Both the position numbers and the translations under genes were made by a program. From the NCBI GenBank assembly GCA_945910005.1, contig OX246741.1, forward strand, positions 43,770,670-43,834,669: a DNA stretch of 64,000 nt, in the 5' to 3' direction. The stretch comes from Isoperla grammatica. Lineage: Eukaryota > Arthropoda > Insecta > Plecoptera > Perlodidae. This document shows, piece after piece, positions 10,633-22,855 of this stretch. The notes beneath the pieces were generated by a model that worked only from the letters and a program-made list of their open reading frames with translations, searched no databases and was not told the DNA's origin. Numbering within the stretch: the stretch's first letter is position 1; the number at the start of each line of letters is the position of its first letter.

Positions 10633-11739
10633 GGGGTGCTATAGTTCACAGAAATATCAAAATTCTGCTTGAAAGAAGCGTTTAAACTTCTCCATCGATT
10701 TTTGAAGTTGCAACTAGTTTCATTTTGGCTATGTGATTGATTACTTTTTCCTGAAATTCTTTTGAAAACTGGATGTAGTTTGATCCCAAACTTGAATAGG
10801 CTACTTATAGATTTCTTAAGGTAACCATAAGCGTCACTGCCATCGTCAAGTCGATGTGGTATTTCCTTTTTCTGAAAAAGTTTGGCTACTAAATTAAGCT
10901 GTGATTTTTTCCAAGTCGCTAAATATTTGTCACAACGTAATACTAATAGGTACCACGATTGCCGTTGTAATTATGTCGATAAGATTGTGGTGTCGATTGT
11001 GCCATATAAAAGTAGCGGTAAGTGCTTTGCAAAATTTTGACTTTCACTGATCATCAACAACGTGAACTAGAACGTTTCGTTTCAAACTGGTGAAGTTTTG
11101 ACAGAAATCCATTGGCTTTTCTAGCCCCATCGCCCTGGCCTGTCCAGGTAGCCTAAACGTCTTGCAAACACGCTATAATCGTTTGATAATAAGACTTGAT
11201 TTGATACGAAACACCATCACCGTGTTGGGCAAAATGGCCGCAATGGCTTGTGAATCGTCATCTTGAAATAGCTTGAAAATCGCTAATCTTTTTGGCGAGT
11301 TTCGGAAGGAAGTTAACAGTTTGCGCATCAACATGAGAAAGTCTCGTATTTGTCAATGCGTTGCACTTGCATTGAATCTCAAGGGGGCTCCGCCCCCCCT
11401 GACATTTTTCAGGGGGGTTGCTAGACCCCAAGCCCCCCTGTAGTCGGCGCCTATGGCCCTAGGCCTAGGCTTTAAGTAGGTCTAGGCCTAGATATAATTC
11501 CAAGTGTAGGTAGGCCTAGACATCGATATAGGACCTCTGAGGGAGGACGCTTAGACCTGATTTAGGCCTAGGTTTACTGGCATAGGCTAGTGGCCATATC
11601 CAATAGGGAACACGCGTATGAAAATTTTAATCGATTTTTAAATACCTCGTCTCTCATTTAATAATTTTGTGTCTTTGAATTTTGAAAAACGGATCAGTCT
11701 ATGCCTCAAAATAATTGGTTTAGTAACGATAAATAAAAG

Positions 11740-11900
11740 GGCGCGAAAAACGAGCCGCCGCCATGTAGAGTGGATTTGACGTCATGGTTTTGTACTTTGT
11801 ACGCTCACCGCCTCAGCGATTGGTCTGTTACGCCACGTTTACATAACCATTGCGTCACAGCCACCTGTACGCGTTTCAGATCCCCAGTTTAAACTTCAAT
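11740..11900 (+). promoter_or_regulatory. Candidate promoter upstream of NFX1
   Basis: Within 160 bases there are GCCGCCATG (YY1-like, 11755), a consensus CRE TGACGTCA at 11777-11784, an inverted CCAAT box (GATTGG, 11818-11823) and TGCGTCAC near 11850. The stretch is more GC-rich than its surroundings. It lies 1.1-1.3 kb before the acceptor of the first coding exon on the same strand. The motifs are seen directly; the promoter role is inferred. Confidence 0.3.
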
Positions 11901-12024
11901 AAATGCGACCACATTAAAGCTATTTAAAAATTTCTTTTTTACGTGCAACTTGCATTAATATACTTTTTGTATCTTATACTATTAAACTAAGTGTTTGGTT
12001 AAACAAAAAAAATCGTACGCGTGT

Positions 12025-12190
12025 TGCCTATTACTAATTAGGTGAAGATCGAGTAAACAAAGACTGCGCTCCAGGTTGGAATTCTAGCTCAAGTGCATGG
12101 ATGTCATGTAGGCTTACCTAGCGTTTTCATCAATATTTTATAACCATTTTCATCTTGATGACTATTGTTTGCGTAAAAGACAAACATAAT
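12025..12190 (+). mobile_element. Decayed tRNA-derived SINE
   Basis: This matches the SINE at 10438 in order: GATCGAGTAAAC, a CTGCGCTCCAGGTTGGAATTC B-box region with substitutions, then GCATGGATGTCAT. It is clearly diverged and lacks a good tail. Confidence 0.55.
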
Positions 12191-13031
12191 TGTCATGAGG
12201 TTTGCAGACTGAGCCAGCTGCTCCTTGACATGCTATTTTTAAGAGGGTCGTCTTATCGTTTGTTGTTGTCATTTAACAACAACGTGTGCTTTGGCCTGGT
12301 ATAACGCATACATTACTACAACTAAAACGTTATGTAGGCCTACCACAGGTAGGAGAAATTACGGCGTGTAATTTCAGATGTGAATGCTTCAAGTGAATGT
12401 TGTTAAAAAATGTGATTATTGGTAATTTTTATAGTTACTAAGTACAATCCACCATCATTATTGTTGTTTGCAGAATGCATGAAATTGTCTACATCAGTAA
12501 TTGGAACCTGTTCTTCACAGTGGGGGTATAATCTGATACGCATAGTCCTACTATAACGATGGTACCGAGGCTAACTGTTGAAAAAAAATCGGTCAGAATG
12601 ACCATGCATGACTACTTTTGGGTTAAGGTCCGCTAATAGACCTAACAAGTTCCTTTAGGCTTTTATGGGTATTAAAAAAAGTGGCCTGAACAGCCTTAGG
12701 CCTACCTAATTAGCTACTTAGGTTAGCATCAGTTGGATAAAACTGTTGGATACAAAAATTTGCTTCTGAAGATCCTAGCCTCCATATTTCCTCCACCTGG
12801 GAATGCTGTCCAATTGGTAGGCCTGATGTGGTCATGCTTTTGTGGCGACTTTAAGCTACCTGCGACCTACCTAATGATGAAAAAGTTTAAATACAATGTC
12901 AATTTGTTTTTAAATTAATGTTAGGCGTACAAAAAATTAATATAGTGCCTCATGCTGTTACATGGGTCGCTCTCTCGGCCTAATATGTACCTAGGTACTT
13001 CAGTTCGAAATATTGTGATAATGTGTTTCAG
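12191..13031. other. 5' flank or intron before first coding exon
   Basis: No coding exon is recognised. The right boundary is a splice acceptor (TGTGTTTCAG ending at 13031), so this is likely intronic, with a non-coding first exon somewhere upstream. Confidence 0.5.
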
Positions 13032-14202
13032 GTATTTGAAACTGAAGACACCTATGCAGCCAAAATGGCAAATTGGAATGGATCATATTTTGGAGAGAAT
13101 AATGAGGATCATGCTCATTTTGGCCTTGGCTTGGGCCTGCCTGCTGGTTTCCCAATCGGTACTATAGGTGGACGTCATCATGACAACATGGACACTAGAG
13201 GAATTGGCACTGATTCGGCATACTATCACCCGGAAACTAGACAGCTAACAAATGTGCACCCACAGCTTGTTAATACTGGTAATCCAGTGCAAACATTCCA
13301 GTCACCTGCAGAATTGCCCAACTCTAGAGAAAATGTAACAATGAATCGAGATAGTTACACCTTGACAGACTTAAATTTGGCTATTGCAGCAAATTCAACG
13401 TTGACAGCAACAGCCGGTGAATTCATTCCACGATCGCGTTCTGCCCAGAATATCAGTAGATCCCAAGTTGTTGAGGCACAAGCACCAGTGCCAGTACCGG
13501 TACCACTGCTGGTACCAGTGCCAGTACCAGTACCACTGCTGGCACCGGTTGCAGCTCCACCACCAGTTGCCAAAACTCATTCAAAAGCAGAGCAGCATAA
13601 TGTGCCTATGAACAGACGTCAAGATGCACGTTTCTTTCCACCTCGAACTCAGGGTTTGCCTAATCGCAAAGGAAGTTTTCCGAATAATAATTTTCCAAAT
13701 AATCAAAGACGTTCGGGTGTTAATATGGACGATTCTAAAACTCAAGATCGGCAAAGACTTTTAGCTGAAGCTGCTGCGTTTTTAACCCCAACTTCAAATC
13801 AAGAACCTTCCAATGAAGTAGCTAGGTCTGAAGTAGCCAGGCCTGAAGTTGCTAGACCTGAAGTAGCTAGGCCTAGTACCTCTAGAGAACCACATAGGAA
13901 TCCTGTTGAGAGTGTCCCCAAAGGCAGAATCAGTGACAATGTTCAGTCTGCTAAAGAGGGAGGAGCTATCAACAGGCATTCCGTTGTTGGTCCTAGTAAC
14001 ACAAACAACGCTCGATATTCTGGAAAATATGACAATGGTCCACGCCGTGGTGCCGGAAACTGGAGGGGAAATACGGGTGGGTCTGTTAATGCTGAGGAAA
14101 CGTTTACAAGCTCCCGAAACTACCAAGGGCGCCATGTCAACGTACCGCCAGTCAATCAGCCATCCCCACGTCGGAAACCACTCTATATGAACTCCAGTAA
14201 GG
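13032..14202 (+). CDS. NFX1: NFX1 exon 1 (first coding): N-terminal disordered region with PAM2
   Basis: The exon runs from acceptor TTTCAG (13031) to donor G/GTAAGG at 14202; translation probably starts at 13065. It encodes residues 1-380, mostly disordered. Residues 112-123 read as a PAM2-like motif with AGEFIP at 117-122, the poly(A)-binding-protein docking signal known in NFX1 proteins. Then come a proline/valine-rich run (about 137-165), asparagine- and arginine-rich stretches, and short EVARP tandem repeats (about 258-275). The exon ends with one base of a split aspartate codon, matching exon 2. Confidence 0.9.
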
Positions 14203-17200
14203 GTAAGGTTCTAAAAGAAATTATATTTGCGTGTAGAGTTAAACATTCTTAAAATGAATACTCGATGTATGACATTGCACTTAAACCTCTACACTTCAAA
14301 GTTTATGTTGCACATTCTTATTGCTGACAATCACAAACTTATCTGTTGTCTAGATTTTGTTGACTGTGTCCGTTGAAACGGAACCCAAACACTGATATGA
14401 GTTAATAAATAACATATCAGGTTATCAGCAATGATAAAGCAGCATGACGTGCAAACTGTGGATCTAAACAGGCTATGATTGTGAGCGAAATGTAGAAAGC
14501 TTGTATAGGCTAATGATTGCCTTTATTTCACTGGGAGGAATTTCCTCCATCTCGGGACATTTATTATTGACATAGTATAGTTAATTTTCTTTGAGAACTG
14601 ATGACTTGCATTTTAAGGTTAATTTTCATTGTAGAGGTCATTCACCATAACTTTTTCTTTTTGGTGGGGGGTATTGTTAAAAATATATATTTTTTTTTTA
14701 TAGTCGGCACAAAGATGTAGGTTTCAGCCTCAAAGTTAGACTTGACTAAGCATGATACGAGGTGTTTGTTTTTAGACGATGCTGCAAGCCAACGTGAGAA
14801 GTTATCTCAGCAGCTGAGCCGTGGTACCTTGGAATGCTTGGTTTGCTGCGAACATGTCCGCCAGCTCGAACCTGTCTGGTCCTGCACCCAGTGTTATCAT
14901 GTGCTGCATCTCAAGTGCATCAAAAAGTGGGCTTTTACATCAAAAGCAGGTAGGTACTTTAAAAAAAATTGTCAAATTAGCTACATATTTAGTGCAGCGA
15001 TTTCATTACAGCTCTTTGTTCTCAACAATGGCACAGATGAACTGCCATGTAAACTATACTTTCCATTATAAATGTACGGGAAAATATAGATAGGCCTATA
15101 TCAATATCGTTAGGCTATTAGTCAACGATCTCGATAACGAATTTATATACGTTTGCTCATCTCTAAAATATAGCCTATAGGCTATAGGTATGCAAATCTT
15201 ATTTAACTTTTTATTGTCTGTGCCATGATGATAAATTTTGTAAGAGTAAGACATCATTTGAAATCAATAGCGGAGATTGCAGGTAGGCTAATTCTATTTT
15301 GTATTCTCTCAGATTATTAGGTATCCATAATTCCATCGTATTTTTCCCCTTTTGTTTGCTTTGTTTGTAAGAAATCAGTTTTGTAAAAAAAAAGAATGTA
15401 ATAAACACTAGCCCAATTGGCCTAATATATATATGTGTACTCTTTGTTTTAGCTGATAATGGGTGGCGCTGCCCGGCCTGCCAGAATGTCACTTCTAAAG
15501 TTCCCACAGAATATTTCTGCTTCTGCGGCAAGGTATGTTTAATCAAATGGAAACCTTACCTTTTGAATGGGCACCTAATTAATTGTGTTTCTAGTGATAG
15601 TAACTAGTAGTAGGGGCCTGGGGTGACTTTCTTCAAGTAGGCATCACATAGGCCTACATATAATTTAAAATTTTGCTTTGTGGCTTAAGAAAGACAAGGC
15701 TAATGTGAATGTCATATGTGTGCTACTTTCCGTTTCCTAACTAATATCGCCCATCTGGGCCCGGGAAAGAATAGGCCCAGGCCCCAGAGTGACTCTGCTA
15801 GTCGTAAGAGGCGACAAAAGGAGACCCTGTCCCTTCCCCCCCACTGTCCCACTGAACATTTCTCCTCCCACTTGGCCCTGCCCACCCTTGTTGGACTCCC
15901 GTATGAGGACCCACGCGACGTACAATGGATCTGATTCGGATGTGGCTTTATTCTTCATCGTCATCTTCTCATCTTCATTATCACCCGCTCATTGTCTCGA
16001 TTAGCCATTGTTGCACAAATATGAGACGTTAAGCCCAAATATCAATCAATCAATACTTACTAATATCACAAGAGAATTCCCATTCCTTATGGTCTGGTAT
16101 CCATCGGTGTCAAGTTCACCCATGTTGATACGGTACTTTTAAATGTTTTAATTCTGACATTTTTATTCCCGGATGTTGCAGGTGCGAGATCCCGATTGGA
16201 ACAGACAGGAGGTAGCTCACACATGCGGCGAAGTCTGCAACAAGAGCCTCTCATTCCGAAAAGCTGACTGCGTCCACCGTTGCATATTGCTTTGTCACCC
16301 GGGTCCCTGCCCACCTTGTGCAGCCCAAACTAAAAGGTATATCTTCTGTTTTTTAGTTTAATGCTGGTTTTCCATTTTATTGTATAGTATCATCGTATTT
16401 ATTTATTGTATTTTTTATTGTATTTATCCTATTATTTTAAAGTTACAATCATAGACTGTAAGTTTTTGACCAATGTAAAATATCGTAAATGAGTCTTGCT
16501 CAGGGATCTACTTACAATAAACGAACATAACATTACATTACATTAGGTGTTGCAGTACGGATTCTATACTTCATTTATAACTCGACTGTGCGGTCGAGCT
16601 AACTATAGAATTTGTTTTTCATTCCAATGGTACATACTGTTGGTCCTAGATGCAGATTTGAGATAAATGGCAATTGTTTTTCCAATCATTCATTTGCAGT
16701 ACCTATCAGGGATGGCCAAAAATATCGATTTTGTCGATCGATATTCGATATTGGAGAAATTTACGTTTTCAATATTAATTTTTAAGTATAAAAATTATTG
16801 ATTAAAATAGATAAATATAATTTCTAAATAGCTCTGTCTGCACGCCCTAGTGACAGTCGGTACGGCAGGGGAGGAAATGGCACTCTCGAGTGGCGCGTCC
16901 ATATCAACTAGGGATGACTTCGGATATCCGGAAACCGGTTCGGAACCGGTTCCCAATTACAATGCGGTTCCATTTTTTGAAACCGGTTCTATTTTTATCG
17001 AATGCTGTCGGTACAACACTGGTAAAAGCGCGCAGCGAGCCACCACAATCGTCGCCGCCGGTGTCGTCTGCTAATGTAGGCTGACCGGTTGACCCACCCC
17101 TACTGCACGCCAGTAGCTCTTTGTCTTTCGTGCCGCAAACAACGTGAGTGATTAGTTGACACTTGACAATGAGTGCTTCAAGTTAAATGCGAGTGCTATG

Positions 17201-20200
17201 TTAAACGAAGGGAAATCCACTATGCTTAGTGTCACATAAATATTATGTGATATAAACAAAATTAAAATGTTCAAGAACCGGTTCTGAACCGGATCCGGCG
17301 CGGGAGGATCCGGTTCCGAATTATTAGATCCGAAGTCATGCCTAATATCAACGCGTCACGTAGCCTCAATTCCATTTCTCCCGCCCCCTCCCTCCTCGCC
17401 TAGTATCGTCTTATCGTCTGCAGCCATATGAGCTGCTTCACTCCCGCTTGTTGTAACACACTTGCTGTCTATCGCTCTCTCTCGGGCGGTGGGATAGTTT
17501 TATGTCGTCCTTGCACAAGGTCAAGATTGAGAGTAGTGATGGGGCGTCTCAACCCGTTGTAACCAAATAAGGCTGAAAACTTCCAAATTCAAAAATAAAT
17601 TTAAAATCTTGTGAATATTTAAAGATATAACACATTTATAAATAGAATTTTGATTTTTGGCTTAGATCCAACTTAAGAAATTTTTATTTATGCAAGCAAA
17701 AATTGTATTCGATATTATCGATCGATAACGATAATTGCCCTTCAATTATCGATAACCATATTTGATATCGATGCCCATCCCTAGTACCTATATCTAAGAA
17801 TTACAAGGACTCAAATAAGTAAGGGTATCACAGTCTGTTCAACGTTGTATTCTACGTTACAGGTATTGCGGTTGTGGTAAAACGTCGCAGCTCATGAAGT
17901 GTGGCGGCGATGCAGTGTTACTGTGTGAAGCAACTTGCGACAAACCCTTGAACTGCGGCCTTCATACTTGTCAGAAGATATGTCACGTCGGCGAGTGTGG
18001 AATCTGTGATAAGCTAGTGGACCAAGGTAGGTAGTGTGGATGGTATGAAGGGCGTAAGTAGAGGCGCATGAAAACAGTTCTTTGTATTTATGAATTTCAT
18101 TTTTGTTTTTATTGATTGAGTAGGTATATCTAAAAGTTATATTTCAGAGAATTTATCGATACTATTTCCTATATTTTATCACTTGTAATTAATTAATTAA
18201 TTCATTCATTCATTCATTCATTCGTTTGTGTGGCTCGTTGTTCTAGTGTGTAATGCTATCAAAGCAGAAGGTGCAGGACCCCTATTCGGTAACTGTTTTA
18301 TGAAACTCCCGATACCGATTCGGGCCGCTATGGGTCGAAAGCGGGCGAGAGCGATTATGTAACTTTTTTATGCCCGATACCGCCAAATTTAACCCGGAAT
18401 GGAAGCGTAAAACCCGATACGGATTCGGCACCTCTTTCTAGACCGATATGCGTGTTAAACGTTGTTTTTAGCTTATTAACATTTGTTTTCAGCGAAAATT
18501 AGGAGACGATTTAGATTCTAACGAAGAAATATTGTACGTCGTAAGTTGAAATTTTTTTCTATATTGTATTAAATATTATTTTGTTGAGGTTATGTCAAAC
18601 TATACACGTATTTACTGACTGAGCTTTAAATTAATATTCAATGCAGGTCTAGGCCTAAATATCCCCTCCCCCTAAAGGTCGTATGTCTAGGCCTAGACCT
18701 TCACAGTGTTAGCCCTACTCATACATGTACACATAGTGGCAGCAGAATGCTAGGCCTAGTATGTTTTAAACAACACTGAACAACGTTTTCGGTCGATGGC
18801 ATTTTGAGGTTATAAACAAAAACAAAAGACGATCACAACATGACTTGTGCGAACTGCACATCATGACTTGTGCGAACTGCGAAGCACTCGGAAAAGCTGA
18901 GTTTCTGATTGGTTACGACTTCAGCAGCTCCGTCTCTGTGTGATTTCCTCGGCTCGGCACGGCACGGCAGTCCCATATCGGCCTACCCATATCGGACTAC
19001 GCTACAGAATAGCTATTTTTTTATTTTCGCGCTAGACCCGCTATGGGAACGACTAATATACACGCTTTGGAATCGGCACGGATCCATATCGGGAAATTAC
19101 AGAATAGGGGTCCAGGGTTCAACATTCATGATTCGGGCTGTTTAAATAAAAAAAAAAGTGTTTGGAACTTGTTTTTAATCAGTTTATAGATGTGACTGAT
19201 GTGTTGTAGCAACGAAGCACAAAATGAATTGTATAAAATGTCCCCCATTGAAAATCAGTTCTTAGAAATTTATTTATTTGTTGATTCACGACTTATGCCT
19301 CGAGCCAACAATTGGAACGTGCTCTGATTGGCGCACCTGTTCCAGCGTGCCACTGCGGCAAGGAGAAGCGCCAGGTGGCGTGCACGGCAGAGACCCACTC
19401 TGTCGCCTGGTACAGCTGCGGCAACACCTGCTGCCGCCCCCTCTCGTGCGGCAACCACGAGTGCTCGCTGACTTGCCACGAGGGCGACTGCGTGGAGTGT
19501 CCGCTGACCCCCGCGGCAGTGTCGCGCTGTCCGTGCGGCAAGTCCGCGCTCGCGCTCGTGCGGACCAGCTGCCTCGACGAGATACCGACGTGCGGACAGG
19601 CGTGCGGCAAGAAGCTCGCCTGCGGGCAACCCAGTGAGTGCGGATAACCTCCCTTTTCCCCCGACCCACAAATATGTTTTAAATTCTTTATCATCATCAT
19701 TATACATCGCCGTTTCCTAGGGGTGAGCGAATACCAATTTTCAGAGTCGAATACGAATATCGAATAATGAGACCAAATATTTCGAATATTGAATTCGAAT
19801 ATTTCGCACGTTATGGGCATTTTAATACATAAGGAATCAAGTTGTGTAAATGACATGAACGTAAATGTAGGCTATGATGAATAAAGAAATAATACCAAGT
19901 CAGTTATAATATGGATGGTGAGGCCCCAACCTAATTAAGTTGCATACAGAAATAAGCATGGTTGTTCATTGAATTTCAAAGACAATGTAGGGACCTACTA
20001 GGCCTAGGCCCAAGCCTATACAGTATACATGTCTACTGTTTTTTTAACTTGGAGGATAGGGCTATGAGTTAGGACATAATGTCTAGGCCTGGGCCTAGGG
20101 CCTTGCCTATCCCATTCCCATCACAGTTTATTGGATACAAAAAATATACACCCCAATTGAGACCCAGTTTACCTTTCCTAGGCCTAGCCTATCCCATCAC

Positions 20201-22812
20201 AGTTTATTGAATACAAAAAAATATACACCCCAATTTAGATCCAGTTTACCTTTCCTAGACCTAGGCCTAGCCTAGACCTAGTCCTAAACCAGCAAGGAAG
20301 AACTCTCATACCACGCTTCTCTTTCTTGTATTGGGGGGGGGGGGGGGGGGGCTAGGCCTAGGCCTCTGTCATCTTCAGCTTCACTCATAGTGCACAATAA
20401 ATGAAATAAAAATAACCCTGGAACTGGAAATGCTTCTGCAAATGTATTTCTACAGAAATACAGGAGGCCATATTGAAAAATGCAAGTCAGTAGTCAGCGA
20501 AATGGTGGGAGGTCGCATTTCCGGTTTATCAAAAAGGCGGGATATTCGAATGTTCGAATACTTCGAATTTTCGAATAGTTAGTATTCGAGTTTTGAATCG
20601 AATTATTTACTGAACTATTCGTCGAACTATTCGAAAAATTCGAATATTCGACCATCCCTACCGTTTCCTGCTTCTGGCAGGGTCAGCTTGGGTTTCACAA
20701 CCAAATTTTTCCACCTCTTCCTATCTTTCCACAATCGTGTACTACCTCTCTCTCTTACAAAAACACAAAAATATTCTTAGAAACCTTAAATTGTTTCATC
20801 AGTAATAATGGAATTGTATCACTGTTTGCTTGGATGACGGAAGAAAGATCACGAAACTAGTCCCGATACTCCAGATAAACTATCCCTTCTTATTCCATCG
20901 CAGCTGCAAAGATGCTCGAAATCTTGGATAGCTGTGATGAATGAGTGTCATTTACACTTGCATTTATTAGAGTTATCACTCCCACCCAGTTGGCCATTTA
21001 ACAAAAAGTAAACGATGGGGAGGCGTAGCAAGTGCACAGAGAGCATTGTGAGCAATCCAACAACAGTCACTGAATATTGGATAGGCCTACACACAACTTT
21101 CAACATTATGTCTTTGGAAAGACTACTTGACTTCTTTGGAATCGATGGATATTTTCCCAATAATAATTAGTGCACTGGCTGTTAGAGAGGTTTTTTGTTA
21201 ATTCTAGTAGGCAGAGTGCTGCAGTGTAAGTTCGTTTGTTGTACGTCTCCCCATACAATACAATTTTTAGTTTATAAACCAAATACAGTCAAACCCGCCT
21301 AATACGTTTTCGAAGTGACACCTTAAATTAAACGTATCTCAGGGGAAAACGTATTAAAAACCAAAATTTATTTTCAACTATTTTTGTGGTTGCACGTTGT
21401 CAAAACATCATCTGTGCCTACGGGCACCCAGGGGGCAATGAACTAGTGTGAAATTACCAACATCGCTCGTGATGAACTGTGGAATGCGGGCGGGCAAGGC
21501 GGTGCAGGGATTAGGGTCGTGTTCAGGCATTGGGCCGCCCCCCCCCTCCCCCCCTCCTTCCCGGCCGACAGTCGCAAGCTTTGTCTAGGCGCTAGCGAGT
21601 GGCCTTGGCCGGCGGGCGGGCAACTGCCAGCTGGTCCAACTCCTTTCATCGCACCCCCCTCCCCCCTCACCCTCCAAGCGACCAACACTTATCTGGCGAC
21701 AGCTTAGCTGGCGGCCGGCCAATGACAGTCCGCATGTCAGTAACTAAAGACTGACTGGCAGCAACTGGCAGCTTCGCCTACGCTGCAGTCTTCACGTAGA
21801 CTTGACCTTGGGCATGCGCAGATGATGCACAACACACGTGCAGTGGGAGGCCGGTACCAATTGTAACGTCGCTACAAATGTGGGTTGAGAACTATCTCGC
21901 ATGGCAGAGATTGGTGAAAACGTATCTCAACGGCAAGCAAGACATAAATCGATGGTTATTTTTGCGTATTAGGCGGGAAAACGTAACGTACGGGAACGTT
22001 TTGCACGGGTAATTTTAACATGACACTTATGGATGTATTTTCAAGACCTATAATTTTGGACGTCATCAGGGGGAAAACGTAATGAAAGGGAACGTTTTAG
22101 ACGGGTTTGACTGTATATAGACCTATGTCAAAACACAATTTTGTCATGCTGATTGCTGATCCTACTTATTTATTGATTTTACGTGACTAACATTCACTGA
22201 GTGAAAAACAGTATTAGCAAAGTGGATCCTAATTACATGGTAGAATTCTGTATACATACCCTAATTGTATGGTTTATTAGCATCCAGTAGAGTTAGCAGG
22301 TACTATAGGATTTCAAGTGGTCAACCCAGAAAGGTAAAAATTACAAATAATGATGAATGATGCACTAAGCTAAAATATGTACACCACTAAAACTTTCGAG
22401 AGAGCGCTCATAAATTTTACCATTGTTGGTGTTGGCCATTTTGTAGCACTAGATGGGTGGTAATAATTTATTTTACAGGTTATTTTGTGAACAACTTTAC
22501 AGATTCCCCCCATGAGTGTCAAGTGCCGTGCCATACCGGACCGTGCCCCCCTTGTCCGCTGGAAACACTGGTGAGATGCCGATGCGGCAACATGGACAAG
22601 GAAATACCTTGCGTCGAGCTCACTACCAAGGCAGACGACGCCAGGTGTACCAAGAAGTGCACAAAGGTGGGTTTCCAAACCTTTTACACGAGACTACAAT
22701 TCACATTATTTTCTAAAAAAAATAAGACTGGGCATCGACATCGATTAATCGATTAAGAATCAATGTCGGTGATTATATTTTTGACATCGATTTTTCTTCC
22801 CAAATTATTTAA

Positions 22813-22855
<43 letters not shown>

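Noticed and set aside
18027..18030. Alternative donor for NFX1 exon 5 and acceptor at 19304
   Set aside because: It can be made in phase, but it inserts about 15 unconserved residues; the 18026/19346 pair aligns exactly with the family.
19270..19856. Minus-strand frames of 127-187 residues opposite NFX1 exon 6
   Set aside because: Shadow frames in GC-rich coding DNA; the plus strand has conserved zinc-finger cysteines and valid splice sites.
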